From positions 1 to 32,465 of the forward strand of contig JAUSKD010000037.1 in NCBI GenBank assembly GCA_030647195.1: a stretch of 32,465 nt of DNA, given 5' to 3'. Position numbers and translations under genes: made by a program. This DNA is from Candidatus Peribacter sp. (GTDB taxonomy: Bacteria > Patescibacteriota > Gracilibacteria > Peribacterales > Peribacteraceae). Of the stretch, positions 1 to 8,550 are shown piece by piece. Numbering within the stretch: the stretch's first letter is position 1; each line of letters opens with the position of its first letter. The notes below the pieces were generated by a model. The model saw nothing but the letters and a program-made list of their open reading frames with translations. It searched no databases and was not told where the DNA came from.

Positions 1-2154
1 CACAGAGCCATCCGCATAAATGACGCGGTCGATGATCATGGGCTTCATGAGCTTGCCGTTATTGGCGAGAGCAGCGAAGGCCGTGACCATTTGCAGCGGG
101 GTCGCCGAGAGTCCCTGTCCGTACGAGGACGTGGCGAGCAGGGCGTTGCTCCAGTTCTTCCATGGCCGAAGCTCTCCGGGAAGCTCGTCCTCCAGCTCCA
201 CGCCCGTAATGTGTCCGAAGCCGAAGCGGTCCAACGCGCGGTAGAAGAGCTTGCGACCCAGTTTGGCCGAGACGGAGGTCATACAGGTGTTGATCGAAAA
301 TTCCAGGCAGTTGGTCAGCGTGACCTTGCCGTAGTACTTGAAGAGCGCGTTCTGGATCGTGAACTCATCCACCTTCACGGGGCCGGTGTCGTCGTAGATG
401 TCGTTCGGCGTCACTTCGCCCTGATCGATCGCTATGGCCATGGTCACCGGCTTCATCACGGATCCGGGCTCGTACACCGCCTGCACAGCCCGGTTCAAGT
501 AGGCGCCCACGCCGATGCCATTCTTGAATTTCAACCACACCTCCGGCCGCTCGGTGGGGAAGAGCTCGATGCGCGTCGTCTCCCCGAGGTACAGGTAGTA
601 GCGGACGATATCCTTGAGCTCATAGAAAGCCTCGATCTCCTGCAGTTTCTTCTGCTTCTCCACGGAGAGGGCGCTGCGTCCTGCTTCCGTGAAGACGTCG
701 TCCACGTAGGCCTTGAGGATGAAGGCGCGCGTGTCGGGGTGGTAGAGCTCGACCACGATCTGCTTCTGCTGATCCGGCGCTATGACCATCGGGACCTTTT
801 CGAAGACGGCGCCGTAGTCATTCGAGTCGAAGAGCGGGGCGTTGACCATCGCGAGGATGCGCCCGGTCTCGGGATCCATGACAATCGCCTGACCGCTGTC
901 GGCGTCCGCGTTCTTGACGGCGGCATCCATGAGCGTCTCGACCTCTTTCTGGATGGCGCGATCGATGGTGAGGACGATCGTATCGCCGTCTTTCGGATCC
1001 ACGATCCGCTGGTCCGCGGTCAAAATCTGTCCGCCACTGGGATCGCTGACCGTCGAGATCAGTCCTTCCTGTCCCCGCAGCTGCGGATCGAACGTGCGTT
1101 CGATGCCGTACTGGGCTTCCTGATTCGGGTTGAGAAACCCGACGACGTGCGCCCCGACCGTGCCGTCGGGGTAGTAGCGCCAGTGCTCGGGGATCAGGGC
1201 GATGCATCGGAGCGGATCGACGATCTTCTCGGCCTCTTCCGCGCTCCGCGCTCCTTTCTTGCGCGCCAGAGTTTCCTGCAGTGACTGCTGAAGCAGGTCT
1301 TTGACGCGAATGGAAACGGACGGGGGGAGTCTGCGCATGATCGAGACGTAGCGCAGCGGGCGCGAGCGCAGAAGATCGCGCATCACCACAGGATCCTTAC
1401 CGAGCGGCTCGGCGAGCTTGCGGGCGATCGCCGCTATCTGAGCCTGATTCACCTGCTCCGGATCAGCGGAAATCAGTCGCGTATCTTTCTGGACGGTGAT
1501 GCCGGGAATGCCCATTGCCTCGACAGCGGCGATCTGCACCTTGTTCGCCCCGTACAGGAGCGGGACGAAGGTCACGCGTTTCACGGCGATGCGTTCCTCG
1601 ATCGAGCGGGCGAACCGCCTGCGCACCTCGGTCAGATCGGGAAGATCCGCGGACGAAGGCGGGGGCAGGTCTTTGGGCAGGGGCTCCAGGAGCGTCGTCG
1701 AAAGCAGCGCATTCATACGCACCATGGGATCGAAGGCGGCGGCGTAATCGTCCGTGAGTTCGCGAGGGCAGAGCGCGGATCCGGCGGAGCACGCGGCATG
1801 GACCTCGGGCGAGACCAAGAGGTCGGCGAGCTTTTCAGAGACCATCACCGCATCGTCGAGAATGAGCGGATCAACGTAGAGCAGGTCCAAGGTCGTGTTG
1901 GTGGCCATGATGCTCGTCTCATTCGTCTTACTGCTCTGCGCAAGGATCTCCCCGCGCCGGGCCGGAAGCACCACGCCGCCATAGTGCTGCGCCTGCGCGT
2001 AGGAACGGTACTCGTCGCCCCGAAGCAGCTGGAGCTCTAAGAGCCGAGCCAGAATAATCAGGCCCGCGAGGATGAGCACGATGTGCACGATGAGCATGCG
2101 CTGCTCGATGGTGCGGTTGCGCTGGCTCTCGGAGGGTAACCGGTACGTGTGCAT
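1..2154 (-). CDS. Penicillin-binding protein, transpeptidase class (FtsI/PBP2-like), C-terminus cut by window edge
   Basis: Class B-type PBP that would cross-link peptidoglycan peptides outside the membrane. Translated from ATG at 2154, it has a short cytoplasmic N-terminus, one membrane helix (about residues 20-37, IVHIVLILAGLIILARLLEL), then a dimerisation domain containing the RRGEILAQ-like segment. The catalytic SxxK is S565-V-M-K568 within YEPGSVMKP, and SxN is S620-I-N622. The KTG box would lie beyond base 1; 718 residues are visible. The active serine sits far later than in FtsI or PBP2 (about 300-340). The excess comes from an extra segment around 105-200 and about 100 residues (about 445-550) just before SxxK. 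A TATACT -10-like box lies 9 nt before the ATG, and a 9-bp repeat array occupies its -35 region. The family is secure; the subtype is not. Confidence 0.93.
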   Translation of the reverse strand, partial: MHTYRLPSESQRNRTIEQRMLIVHIVLILAGLIILARLLELQLLRGDEYRSYAQAQHYGGVVLPARRGEILAQSSKTNETSIMATNTTLDLLYVDPLILDDAVMVSEKLADLLVSPEVHAACSAGSALCPRELTDDYAAAFDPMVRMNALLSTTLLEPLPKDLPPPSSADLPDLTEVRRRFARSIEERIAVKRVTFVPLLYGANKVQIAAVEAMGIPGITVQKDTRLISADPEQVNQAQIAAIARKLAEPLGKDPVVMRDLLRSRPLRYVSIMRRLPPSVSIRVKDLLQQSLQETLARKKGARSAEEAEKIVDPLRCIALIPEHWRYYPDGTVGAHVVGFLNPNQEAQYGIERTFDPQLRGQEGLISTVSDPSGGQILTADQRIVDPKDGDTIVLTIDRAIQKEVETLMDAAVKNADADSGQAIVMDPETGRILAMVNAPLFDSNDYGAVFEKVPMVIAPDQQKQIVVELYHPDTRAFILKAYVDDVFTEAGRSALSVEKQKKLQEIEAFYELKDIVRYYLYLGETTRIELFPTERPEVWLKFKNGIGVGAYLNRAVQAVYEPGSVMKPVTMAIAIDQGEVTPNDIYDDTGPVKVDEFTIQNALFKYYGKVTLTNCLEFSINTCMTSVSAKLGRKLFYRALDRFGFGHITGVELEDELPGELRPWKNWSNALLATSSYGQGLSATPLQMVTAFAALANNGKLMKPMIIDRVIYADGSV

Positions 2155-2169
2155 GGGCGATGAAGTATA

Positions 2170-2210
2170 GGTAAGGAAGGTCAGGAAGGTAAGGAAGGTC
2201 AGGAAGGTAC
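2170..2210. repeat. Tandem 9-bp repeat array (GGTMAGGAA), copy 1
   Basis: Four full units alternate GGTAAGGAA and GGTCAGGAA, followed by a partial unit. The array lies between the divergent PBP and ATPase genes, directly upstream of the PBP -10 box (2164-2169, minus strand). The same unit recurs at 3449-3493, 3527-3589 (inverted) and 16995-17066. Confidence 0.9.
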
Positions 2211-2281
2211 GGTGGTCGCGAGTGACAAATTGTGTTTCTCCTCAAGGAAAGTTCCTCTGGGTATTCTGCAAACAGCATCAG

Positions 2282-2310
2282 TGGTCATGGGGATCGTTTA
2301 GTGCTATAAT
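2282..2310 (+). promoter_or_regulatory. Promoter of the GspE/PilB-like ATPase gene, leaderless geometry
   Basis: A perfect TATAAT (2305-2310) is preceded 17 bp upstream by TGGTCA (2282-2287, 4/6 match to TTGACA). Only six bases separate the -10 box from the ATG at 2317, so the transcript should begin at or next to the start codon. There is no room for a Shine-Dalgarno site for that ATG. Confidence 0.65.
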
Positions 2311-2316
2311 AAGTAG

Positions 2317-3447
2317 ATGGCTGCAAATTCATGGGAGCAGATGGACGGCAAGACACTTTTGGACACGCTGGAGCAGCAGTGTGTCGCGCAGGGCATTTCG
2401 GACCTGCACTGTTCACCGGAGAAGGAGTACGTCCGTTTCGAGGTCCGCTTGCACGGCGTTCTGGAGCTGCTCGCGCACATTTCGCCTGCGGTGTATACGG
2501 ACTTTCTGCGGCACGTGAAGTTCGCTTCGAAGCTGAAGATGAACATTACGAATATTCCGCAGGACGGTCAGCTGGTCTTTGCAGTGATCGACAAGGATGC
2601 GGCCGGCAAAGACCAGAGCCGCACGGTCAACATCCGTGTCGCCACGATTCCCTCGCGCTTCGGAGAAGCCATTACCCTGCGCTTTCTCGATCCCAAGCGT
2701 GGCATCGTCCAGCTGAGGGAACTGGGATTCCCCGATGTGATGGCCGGAAAGCTCTCCGACATGATGAAGGTGGCCAACGGACTCTTCCTCATCACCGGTC
2801 CTACGGGCTCGGGAAAGACCACCACGCTCTACGCACTCTTGAAGACGCTCATCGGGACGCACCGGCACATCATCACACTGGAAGATCCGATCGAGTACGA
2901 GATCGGCGGCATCGTGCAGAGTCAGATGGACGCCTCGCACGATTACACGTTCGCTTCGGGCTTGCGGTCCATCCTGCGCCACGACCCCAACGTCATCCTC
3001 GTGGGTGAGATCCGCGACTTAGAAACGGCGCAGACGGCCATCGATGCCTCGCTCACCGGCCACCTCGTGCTCTCGACCCTGCACACCAATTCCGCCATCG
3101 AAGCCATTCCGCGCCTGCTCTCGATGGGCGTCAGCCCCTATACCTTCGCTCCGGCGCTGCGCGGGGTGATGGCCCAGCGTCTCGTGCGCACGCTCAGGAA
3201 GGATCTGCAGAAGGAGGGAGTGAAGGTGGATCCTGCGGACAGCGCATCCTTCGGTGGCCGGACCGTTATTGCGGAGGTTCTGCAAGCGACGCCCGAGATC
3301 CAGAATCTGATTCTGACGAACGAGTCGGCAACCGCCATCGAACAGCAAGCCCGCAAGCAGGGGTACGCCTCGATGCGCGACATGGGCGATGAGCTGGTCA
3401 GACAACACATCACGCTGCAATCTGAGGTGGATCGCGTGACACGGTAG
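2317..3447 (+). CDS. Type IV pilus / type II secretion ATPase (GspE/PilB superfamily, short form)
   Basis: A cytoplasmic hexameric ATPase of 376 aa that would power pilus extension, retraction or secretion. Visible motifs are Walker A GPTGSGKTTT (161-170), Asp box LEDPIEYE (about 188-195), Walker B ILVGEIRD (about 227-233) and His box GHLVLSTLHTNSA (248-260). PilT length invites that name, but the N2 region (SDLH, PQDGQ, RVATIPSRFGEAITLRFLDP) is GspE/PilB style. The long N1 domain and the zinc-binding tetracysteine of PilB are missing. Start: ATG 2317 fits a leaderless promoter; Met9 (2341) has GGGAG three bases upstream and is the alternative. No other pilus gene is in the window, so the direction of action is unresolved. 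Confidence 0.93.
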   Translation: MAANSWEQMDGKTLLDTLEQQCVAQGISDLHCSPEKEYVRFEVRLHGVLELLAHISPAVYTDFLRHVKFASKLKMNITNIPQDGQLVFAVIDKDAAGKDQSRTVNIRVATIPSRFGEAITLRFLDPKRGIVQLRELGFPDVMAGKLSDMMKVANGLFLITGPTGSGKTTTLYALLKTLIGTHRHIITLEDPIEYEIGGIVQSQMDASHDYTFASGLRSILRHDPNVILVGEIRDLETAQTAIDASLTGHLVLSTLHTNSAIEAIPRLLSMGVSPYTFAPALRGVMAQRLVRTLRKDLQKEGVKVDPADSASFGGRTVIAEVLQATPEIQNLILTNESATAIEQQARKQGYASMRDMGDELVRQHITLQSEVDRVTR

Positions 3448-3448
3448 A

Positions 3449-3589
3449 GGTAGGGAAAGTAATGAAGGTGTGGGAAGTAAGGAAGGGAAGAAAGACTCGA
3501 AGGGCTTGCGAAGAGACACTATCATTTTTGATACCTTTCTTGTTTTCAATACCTTCAGTACCTTCCTAACCTTCCTTACTTTCAATACC
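3449..3589. repeat. Two opposed 9-bp repeat arrays (copies 2 and 3)
   Basis: Immediately after the ATPase stop lie five degenerate units on the plus strand (3449-3493). After a 33-bp spacer come seven units in the opposite orientation (3527-3589; reverse-complement units GGTATTGAA, AGTAAGGAA, GGTTAGGAA and similar). The arrays are mutually complementary: GAAGTAAGGAAG at 3474-3485 faces CTTCCTTACTTTC at 3571-3583. RNA across them could fold into a long imperfect hairpin between the two genes. Confidence 0.85.
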
Positions 3590-3661
3590 TTCTCTCCCGA
3601 GTTGGCCTTGCTTCCGGGACGCTCTTCCACGTACCATGACAGACCAATCACGCTCTTCACT

Positions 3662-5374
3662 GTGCTCTACTACCGACACCGCCGGAATCATTTCGCTCTC
3701 GCGGAACCTTCGCCCCTGCGCAGGGCGCTCCGTCCGTCCATCGGCGTCGCTCTGGCTCTTTTGATTCTGTACTTCGCCGGATCATGGCTGATGAACAGAA
3801 TCGGGCTTGGCAATCACGCGCGGCAGACGGCCGTCGTGCTGACGGTGGAACGGCAGGGCACCGCGCAGGTTTCGCTGGATGACAAGGACTTTGCATCCGC
3901 GCAGGACGACATGAAGCTGTATGCCTCCGACCGGGTGAAGACGAGCGCGAACGGCCGGGCTGCGCTCACATTCTTCGACGGTACGATCATCAGACTCGGC
4001 GATCAGACAGAGGTGACGGTGCTCCAAAGCGACCTCAAGACCGAGAACTCCCTGCTCTCCATCAATCTTCTTTCCGGTCAGGTGTGGGTTTCCACCCCCG
4101 CTGTGCCATCCTTCACGGGATCCGTGTTGCGGTCGATCGAGGCGAGCAGCGGCATCGCCTTCGACATTCCCCGCGCGGCGGATGCCGTGATCGGGCTCAG
4201 GTCCGCCACGGTCTATGCGGCTGCGGGGCTGGGTATCAAACTCACTATTCCCAAGGCGGTGATCCCGGTGATCGTGGGCGAGGGGCAGCAGTTTGCACTG
4301 CCCGAGAACTTCGATCCCGATGCGGATCTCTACCAGTACCGATCCGCGATCGGATCACTCGCGTCCATTCCGACATTTGTGCAGGAGAGCCGGACAATCT
4401 ATCTGACGGCGCATCCCGGGGGGCCGGTTGGGACCGGATCGGGTCTGACGGTTGCCGAGGGGACGGAGCTTTCCGTCGCGAGCCCGGCAAACAATGCCAC
4501 GGTGCGCACGGGAACGGTGAACGTGAAGGGGGTTGTGGGGAGCAAGGTCAGTGTCGTCCGGGTGAACGGCTATCAGGCTACTCTGGCGGCAGATCGCACG
4601 TTTGCCATCGAGCTTTCGCTTCCCGACGAGAACAGCGTGACGATCACCGTCGAGGCGCTCAATCAGCAGGGAGCCGTGCTCGAAACAGCCGTGCGCCAGA
4701 TCACGCGTGACCTCAAGCCTCCGTCATCCCCCGCCATCCAAAGCCCGGCTGCCACTGGCCAGACATACCGGACACAACGCCAGGAGTTGCCGATCACCGG
4801 AACGGCGCCGTCCGGCACGGTGGGCATCATGGTCAACGACTACCGCCTGCAGATCTTCAAGCCCGGGGATACGACGTGGACGTATCTGGCCTCGACCAAG
4901 CTCGAGAACTTCCATGAGGGCGAAAACATCTTCAACGTCTTCGCGATCAACGATGCGGGCAAGCAGAGCGAGCCTGCCACGCTCACGATCGTGCTCGGTG
5001 GTGAGGGCGAGGGGGTCATCAATGCCGGTAGCGCCAGTAGCGGAGCTTCCTCCGCCATCACTTCCGAAGAGGATCTGCCGAAGAATGCCGCCCTCAAGCC
5101 CGGAACGGTGCAGGTGACGGCTCCGCTTGCGGGCACGCAATTCACCTCGACGGGCAGCGCCTTTCTGATCGAGGGTTCGACCCCGTCCGATACCGCCAGC
5201 GTGTGGGTGAACGGCTACAAACTGCGTCTCTATACGCCCGGCAAGACCTTCTGGAACTACATCGCCGATCCGGCGCTCGGGACGCTGAAGAAAGGCGTGC
5301 ACACCTACATCATCAATGCGCGCAATGTGGCGGGCGAACTGCTGGATTCGGTGACGTACACGGTGACGTACTAA
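3662..5374 (+). CDS. Membrane-anchored FecR-domain protein with three Ig-like (glucodextranase-B-like) domains
   Basis: About 570 aa. A basic N-terminus precedes one membrane helix (PSIGVALALLILYFAGSWL). Then comes a FecR-type segment (LYASDRVKTSANGRAALTFF, GTIIRLGDQTEV, LLSGQVWVST). Three beta-sandwich repeats follow, opening near ASPANNATVRTG, SPAATGQTYRT and TAPLAGTQFTSTG. Each carries a VNGY or VNDY strand, as in glucodextranase-B-like extracellular domains. Such a protein is expected outside the membrane, possibly in the envelope. The start is uncertain: the frame stays open upstream through the repeat array. GTG 3662 is the last in-frame start before the helix and lies behind a possible TTGCTT-18-TACCAT promoter. 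No ligand or sigma-factor partner is evident nearby. Confidence 0.85.
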   Translation: MLYYRHRRNHFALAEPSPLRRALRPSIGVALALLILYFAGSWLMNRIGLGNHARQTAVVLTVERQGTAQVSLDDKDFASAQDDMKLYASDRVKTSANGRAALTFFDGTIIRLGDQTEVTVLQSDLKTENSLLSINLLSGQVWVSTPAVPSFTGSVLRSIEASSGIAFDIPRAADAVIGLRSATVYAAAGLGIKLTIPKAVIPVIVGEGQQFALPENFDPDADLYQYRSAIGSLASIPTFVQESRTIYLTAHPGGPVGTGSGLTVAEGTELSVASPANNATVRTGTVNVKGVVGSKVSVVRVNGYQATLAADRTFAIELSLPDENSVTITVEALNQQGAVLETAVRQITRDLKPPSSPAIQSPAATGQTYRTQRQELPITGTAPSGTVGIMVNDYRLQIFKPGDTTWTYLASTKLENFHEGENIFNVFAINDAGKQSEPATLTIVLGGEGEGVINAGSASSGASSAITSEEDLPKNAALKPGTVQVTAPLAGTQFTSTGSAFLIEGSTPSDTASVWVNGYKLRLYTPGKTFWNYIADPALGTLKKGVHTYIINARNVAGELLDSVTYTVTY

Positions 5375-5405
5375 TCAGAACTGATTTGCGATTTTCTGAT
5401 TTGTG

Positions 5406-5442
5406 GATTTGCGATTTAAATCAGTTTCAAAAATCGCAAATC
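5406..5442. terminator. Stem-loop between convergent FecR-like and nitroreductase genes
   Basis: GATTTGCGATTT (5406-5417) pairs perfectly with AAATCGCAAATC (5431-5442) across a 13-nt loop. More partial copies of GATTTG and CAAATC flank it (5382-5464), so alternative stems are possible. There is no strong T-run. The position between two facing stop codons suggests a bidirectional terminator. Confidence 0.6.
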
Positions 5443-5466
5443 GTAAATCTTCACATCACAAATCCA

Positions 5467-6078
5467 TCACTGGAACTTTCCCCTGAAGACAAATTCCTTC
5501 TGCGGCTTTCTCTCGCGCGGGGTTTTCTCCCGTTCCTGCAATTTGGGGTCTAAATCCTTGGGGTCGTCCGGATAGCCGACGGCGATCATGGAACCTGCGA
5601 CGAAATCTGCTGGAACACCGAGGAGGGTAGCGGCCTCGTCCACCTTGAAGCCTGCCATCTGGTGGGCGACGAGACCGAGTGCCGGACATTGGGCCGCCAG
5701 ATACGCCGAAGCGGCACCCGTGTCGTGCAGGCCGTGACGGTTCTCTTTGCCGTTAAAGGTGAAGGTTTTCTTGGCAAAGCTGACGGCGAGGAGGAACGCA
5801 TTCCTGGCCCATGCATTCCCCGACAGAAGGAGGGACTCGAGCCGCTCGCGCGCCTCTCCATCGTTCTTAGTGGCGTAGACGTAGCGCCACGGCTGCTCGT
5901 TGTAGCTGCTCGGTGCCCACCGCGCGGCTTCGAAGAGGGTTTGGATCTTGTCATCCGAGACGGGCTGGTCACTGATTGCGAGCGGACTCCATCGCTCTTT
6001 GAATGCCTCGAGAATGGGAAGGTCGGTCGGTGCGGTCTTGCGAGGGTAGTCCATAGGATGGGAGGAATGAACCCTCAC
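5467..6078 (-). CDS. Nitroreductase family protein (FMN-dependent)
   Basis: A 203-aa cytosolic flavoprotein of the NfsA/NfnB/Frp type, expected to move electrons from NAD(P)H via FMN to nitro or quinone compounds. Family signatures are the N-terminal ERWSPLAISDQPVSDD segment, EAARWAPSSYNEQPWRYVYA (flavin phosphate and ribityl contacts), DTGAASAYLAAQCPALGLVAHQMAGF and the closing GYPDDP. The start is GTG 6078: GAGGAG lies four bases upstream, inside the last codons of the preceding pseudouridine synthase gene (its stop ends at 6080), so translation is probably coupled. Met9 (6054) lacks such a site. Substrate cannot be told. Confidence 0.93.
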   Translation of the reverse strand: MRVHSSHPMDYPRKTAPTDLPILEAFKERWSPLAISDQPVSDDKIQTLFEAARWAPSSYNEQPWRYVYATKNDGEARERLESLLLSGNAWARNAFLLAVSFAKKTFTFNGKENRHGLHDTGAASAYLAAQCPALGLVAHQMAGFKVDEAATLLGVPADFVAGSMIAVGYPDDPKDLDPKLQEREKTPRERKPQKEFVFRGKFQ

Positions 6079-6079
6079 G

Positions 6080-7024
6080 CTACTCCTCTTTGTCCGGAGG
6101 CGTAAGGGACAGTGTGCGCAGTGTTTTTGTGAAGAGTGAAGTCAGCGGGGCGACAACGGTTGTCTGCTTTTTGGAGCCGGGGGAACGAAAAGTGAGTTTC
6201 CAGGCATGGAGGCAGAGGCTGCCGATATGTTTCTCCTCAGCCATGCGCTCGCTTGCAGGCGAGGTGTAGGTTTCGTCCCCGAGCACGGGATGCCCGATGG
6301 CGCTCAGGTGTACGCGGATCTGGTGGGTGCGGCCGGTGTGCAAGTCGCAGGCGAGAAGGGCAGTGCCGTTCTCCGCCGAGAGGATGTGGTAGGTCGTCTG
6401 CGCGCTCCTCGAGTGGGTCGCTCCCATGACGGACATCTTCGTCCGCTGCGAAACATGCCGGCCGATGGGGGCATCGATGTGCGCTTCCCGCTCCGTCGGG
6501 ATCCCTGCGACAATGGCGAGGTAGGTCTTCTTGATCGTCCGATTTTTGAATTGCTCCTGCAGCTTCACATGCGCCTGCGGGGATTTGGCTACCAGCAGGC
6601 ACCCGGTGGTCTCGCGGTCGAGACGATGCACCAGCACGGAAGCGGCGGAGAAGGGGAGCTTCTTCTTTTTGAAGAGCGCTGCAATGCCGTGCAGGATCGT
6701 CGGTTCATCCTTCGAAAGACCCGGCGCAGGATGCATGGCGATGCCCGCGGGTTTGGCAATGACGAGGCACGCATCATCCTCGTAGAGGATCGCAAGTTTC
6801 AGATCTTTGGGCGTGATGCGGCTCTCGCTCGCCCGTTCGCCGGTATCCGTCACTTCCACCGTGTTACCCGGATGCACCAGATGCGCGGGCTTGAGCACGA
6901 GGCGGCCGTTCAAGAGGACGGCGCCGTCACGCACCAGTGCTCCGGCCTTCACGCGGCTGAGTGCAGCTGCGTCGGCGAGGAACACGTCGAGGCGCTTGCG
7001 TTCGGGTACGGGGAACGTCGGCAT
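6080..7024 (-). CDS. RluA-family pseudouridine synthase (RluD-like)
   Basis: A 314-aa enzyme converting uridine to pseudouridine in structured RNA, most likely 23S rRNA if RluD-like. An N-terminal S4 RNA-binding domain (about 8-60, KRLDVFLADAAALSRVKAGALV) is followed by the RluA core. It carries KPAGIAMHPAPG (91-102), catalytic HRLDRETTG with nucleophile D136, and LHTGRTHQIRVHLSAIGHPVLGD near the C-terminus. First gene of a two-gene operon with the nitroreductase. TAGACT on the minus strand (7031-7036) ends six bases before ATG 7024, again leaving essentially no leader. The exact uridine target is not predictable. Confidence 0.95.
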   Translation of the reverse strand: MPTFPVPERKRLDVFLADAAALSRVKAGALVRDGAVLLNGRLVLKPAHLVHPGNTVEVTDTGERASESRITPKDLKLAILYEDDACLVIAKPAGIAMHPAPGLSKDEPTILHGIAALFKKKKLPFSAASVLVHRLDRETTGCLLVAKSPQAHVKLQEQFKNRTIKKTYLAIVAGIPTEREAHIDAPIGRHVSQRTKMSVMGATHSRSAQTTYHILSAENGTALLACDLHTGRTHQIRVHLSAIGHPVLGDETYTSPASERMAEEKHIGSLCLHAWKLTFRSPGSKKQTTVVAPLTSLFTKTLRTLSLTPPDKEE

Positions 7025-7030
7025 GGCGAC

Positions 7031-7036
7031 AGTCTA
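7031..7036 (-). promoter_or_regulatory. -10 box of the pseudouridine synthase operon
   Basis: TAGACT on the minus strand lies six bases before the ATG at 7024. No convincing -35 hexamer is visible. The spacing matches the leaderless arrangement seen at 2305, 11279, 21630 and 30686. Confidence 0.5.
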
Positions 7037-7398
7037 CCTCTTTATGAACCCAGTCGGCGACGGATGGGGAAGTTTCGGTAGAGGGGATGACCCTGTGGCA
7101 TGAGGCTGTCGTTCCGAAAGAGGGAACCAAGTTGCAGTCGCGTTTCAGGTTGCACGGGTGGAAGGGGCTGCATCGGGAACTGCGGGAAGCTCAAATGACG
7201 TTCCTCGCCCTGAACGGAATGAAAGGGGAAGAGCACCCGCGGTCGGTGCGCCGCATCCCATTTATGCAGGTATGCATCCGTCAGATTGCCTTCGGTGGAG
7301 TCTTCGGGGGAACCCATGTCTTCATGGTAGAACTGCCGGTGGATTGCAACAATGGCGATCTATCGCAGTGGATCGCTCTGCTGTACTCTTTTACCGAT
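7037..7398. other. Intergenic region between divergent rluA-type gene and tyrS
   Basis: About 360 bases without a convincing gene. Open frames exist on both strands: a minus frame 7042-7317 and a plus frame continuous with tyrS from 7087. Neither looks like a protein family or has a start signal. Near tyrS a short stem GCGATC (7355-7360)/GATCGC (7371-7376) precedes TACTCT (7384-7389), which lies nine bases before the tyrS ATG. No T-box motif was seen. Confidence 0.5.
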
Positions 7399-8550
7399 AT
7401 GAGCTCACCCTCTGACCTCCTCACCCGCGCCGTGGAAACGGTTGTTCCTCGGGATCTTGCCGAGCGGAAGCTCAAGAGCGGCAAGCCGATCCGCCTCTAC
7501 CTCGGCATTGATCCCACGGGGGCGAAACTGCACATCGGGCACTCGGTGCCGCTTCGAAAGCTCAAGTCGTTTCAGGAAGCCGGACACGAGGTAATCTTTC
7601 TGATCGGCAGCTTTACGGCGACGATCGGCGATCCCTCCGGACGCGATCAGTTGCGCGAGCCGCTCACGCTCGCAAAGGTGGAAGAGAATTTCCAGACCTA
7701 CAAAAATCAGGCGGCCAAGATCCTCGATCTCTCGAAGGTGAAGATCGTCTACAACCACGAGTGGCTGGGCAAGCTCAAATTCGACGAGATCGTGAAACTG
7801 GCGAGCAACGTCACGGTGCAGCAGATGCTGGATCGCGAGATGTTCCAGCGGCGCATCGCGGAGGGCAAGCCCATCGGCGTGCACGAGTTTCTCTACCCGC
7901 TCATGCAGGGGTACGACTCGGTGATGCTGGACGTGGATTGCGAGCTTGGGGGCAACGACCAGCTCTTCAATATCCTCTGCGGCAGGACGCTGCAGGCGGC
8001 CTATGGCAAGCGCGAGAAGTTCGCTCTCACCACGCGTCTCATCGAAGGCACGGACGGGCGCAAGATGAGCAAGACCTACAACAACTGCGTGTATCTGGAG
8101 GATGAACCGGCCGACATGTTCGGCAAGGTCATGAGCGTCAAGGATGATCTGATGGAGACCTACTTCGAGTGCTGCACCGATGTTCCGATGGAAGAGGCGA
8201 AGAAGATTCTGGGCGGCAAGCCGCGGGACGCCAAAGCACGCCTCGCACGCGAGATTGTGACGCTTTATCACGGCAAGGAAGCCGCAGCGAAGGCGGAGGA
8301 ATCCTTCAATCGCGTCTTCAAAGACAAGGGATTGCCCGAGGACATTCCCGAGGTGAAGGTGAAGAAAGGGACAGCACTCATTGATGTTCTGGTGTCATCC
8401 AAGCTCGTTTCCAGTAAGTCCGAAGCACGCCGTGTCATTGAACAGGGCGGCGTAAAGATGAACAATAAAGTTGTTCAATCAATCGAGCAGGGGATTGAGG
8501 AAGGGATAGTGCAGGTGGGGAAGCGGAAGTTTCTTCGCATTGTAGTATGA
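7399..8550 (+). CDS. tyrS: Tyrosyl-tRNA synthetase
   Basis: Class I aminoacyl-tRNA synthetase charging tRNA-Tyr, 383 aa. It shows LYLGIDPTGAKLHIGH with the HIGH motif at 45-48, GSFTATIGDPSGRD, the tyrosine-pocket region GYDSVMLDVDCELGGNDQ, and KMSKT at 222-226 as the KMSKS loop. A C-terminal S4 domain (about 320-383, IDVLVSSKLVSSKSEARRVI) binds the tRNA. ATG 7399 (MSSPSDLL) is chosen over an upstream in-frame start at 7087 because homology begins here and a TACTCT -10-like box lies nine bases before it. The stop overlaps the next start by four bases (ATGA). Confidence 0.96.
   Translation: MSSPSDLLTRAVETVVPRDLAERKLKSGKPIRLYLGIDPTGAKLHIGHSVPLRKLKSFQEAGHEVIFLIGSFTATIGDPSGRDQLREPLTLAKVEENFQTYKNQAAKILDLSKVKIVYNHEWLGKLKFDEIVKLASNVTVQQMLDREMFQRRIAEGKPIGVHEFLYPLMQGYDSVMLDVDCELGGNDQLFNILCGRTLQAAYGKREKFALTTRLIEGTDGRKMSKTYNNCVYLEDEPADMFGKVMSVKDDLMETYFECCTDVPMEEAKKILGGKPRDAKARLAREIVTLYHGKEAAAKAEESFNRVFKDKGLPEDIPEVKVKKGTALIDVLVSSKLVSSKSEARRVIEQGGVKMNNKVVQSIEQGIEEGIVQVGKRKFLRIVV

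Noticed and set aside
91-1284. Long plus-strand open frame (397 aa)
   Set aside because: It lies antisense to the PBP gene, which carries SxxK and SxN motifs on the minus strand; the plus frame has no family features.
3637-3765. Alternative N-terminus for the FecR-like protein from ATG 3637
   Set aside because: That ATG is in another frame and ends in a stop near 3765; it would need a frameshift to join the FecR frame.
7042-7317. Possible minus-strand 91-aa gene between the pseudouridine synthase and tyrS genes
   Set aside because: No start signal, no recognisable fold, His/Pro-rich; kept as intergenic. Conservation in relatives would reverse this.
7355-7389. T-box riboswitch before tyrS
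   Set aside because: Only a 6-bp stem is present; no T-box consensus, specifier loop or antiterminator seen.
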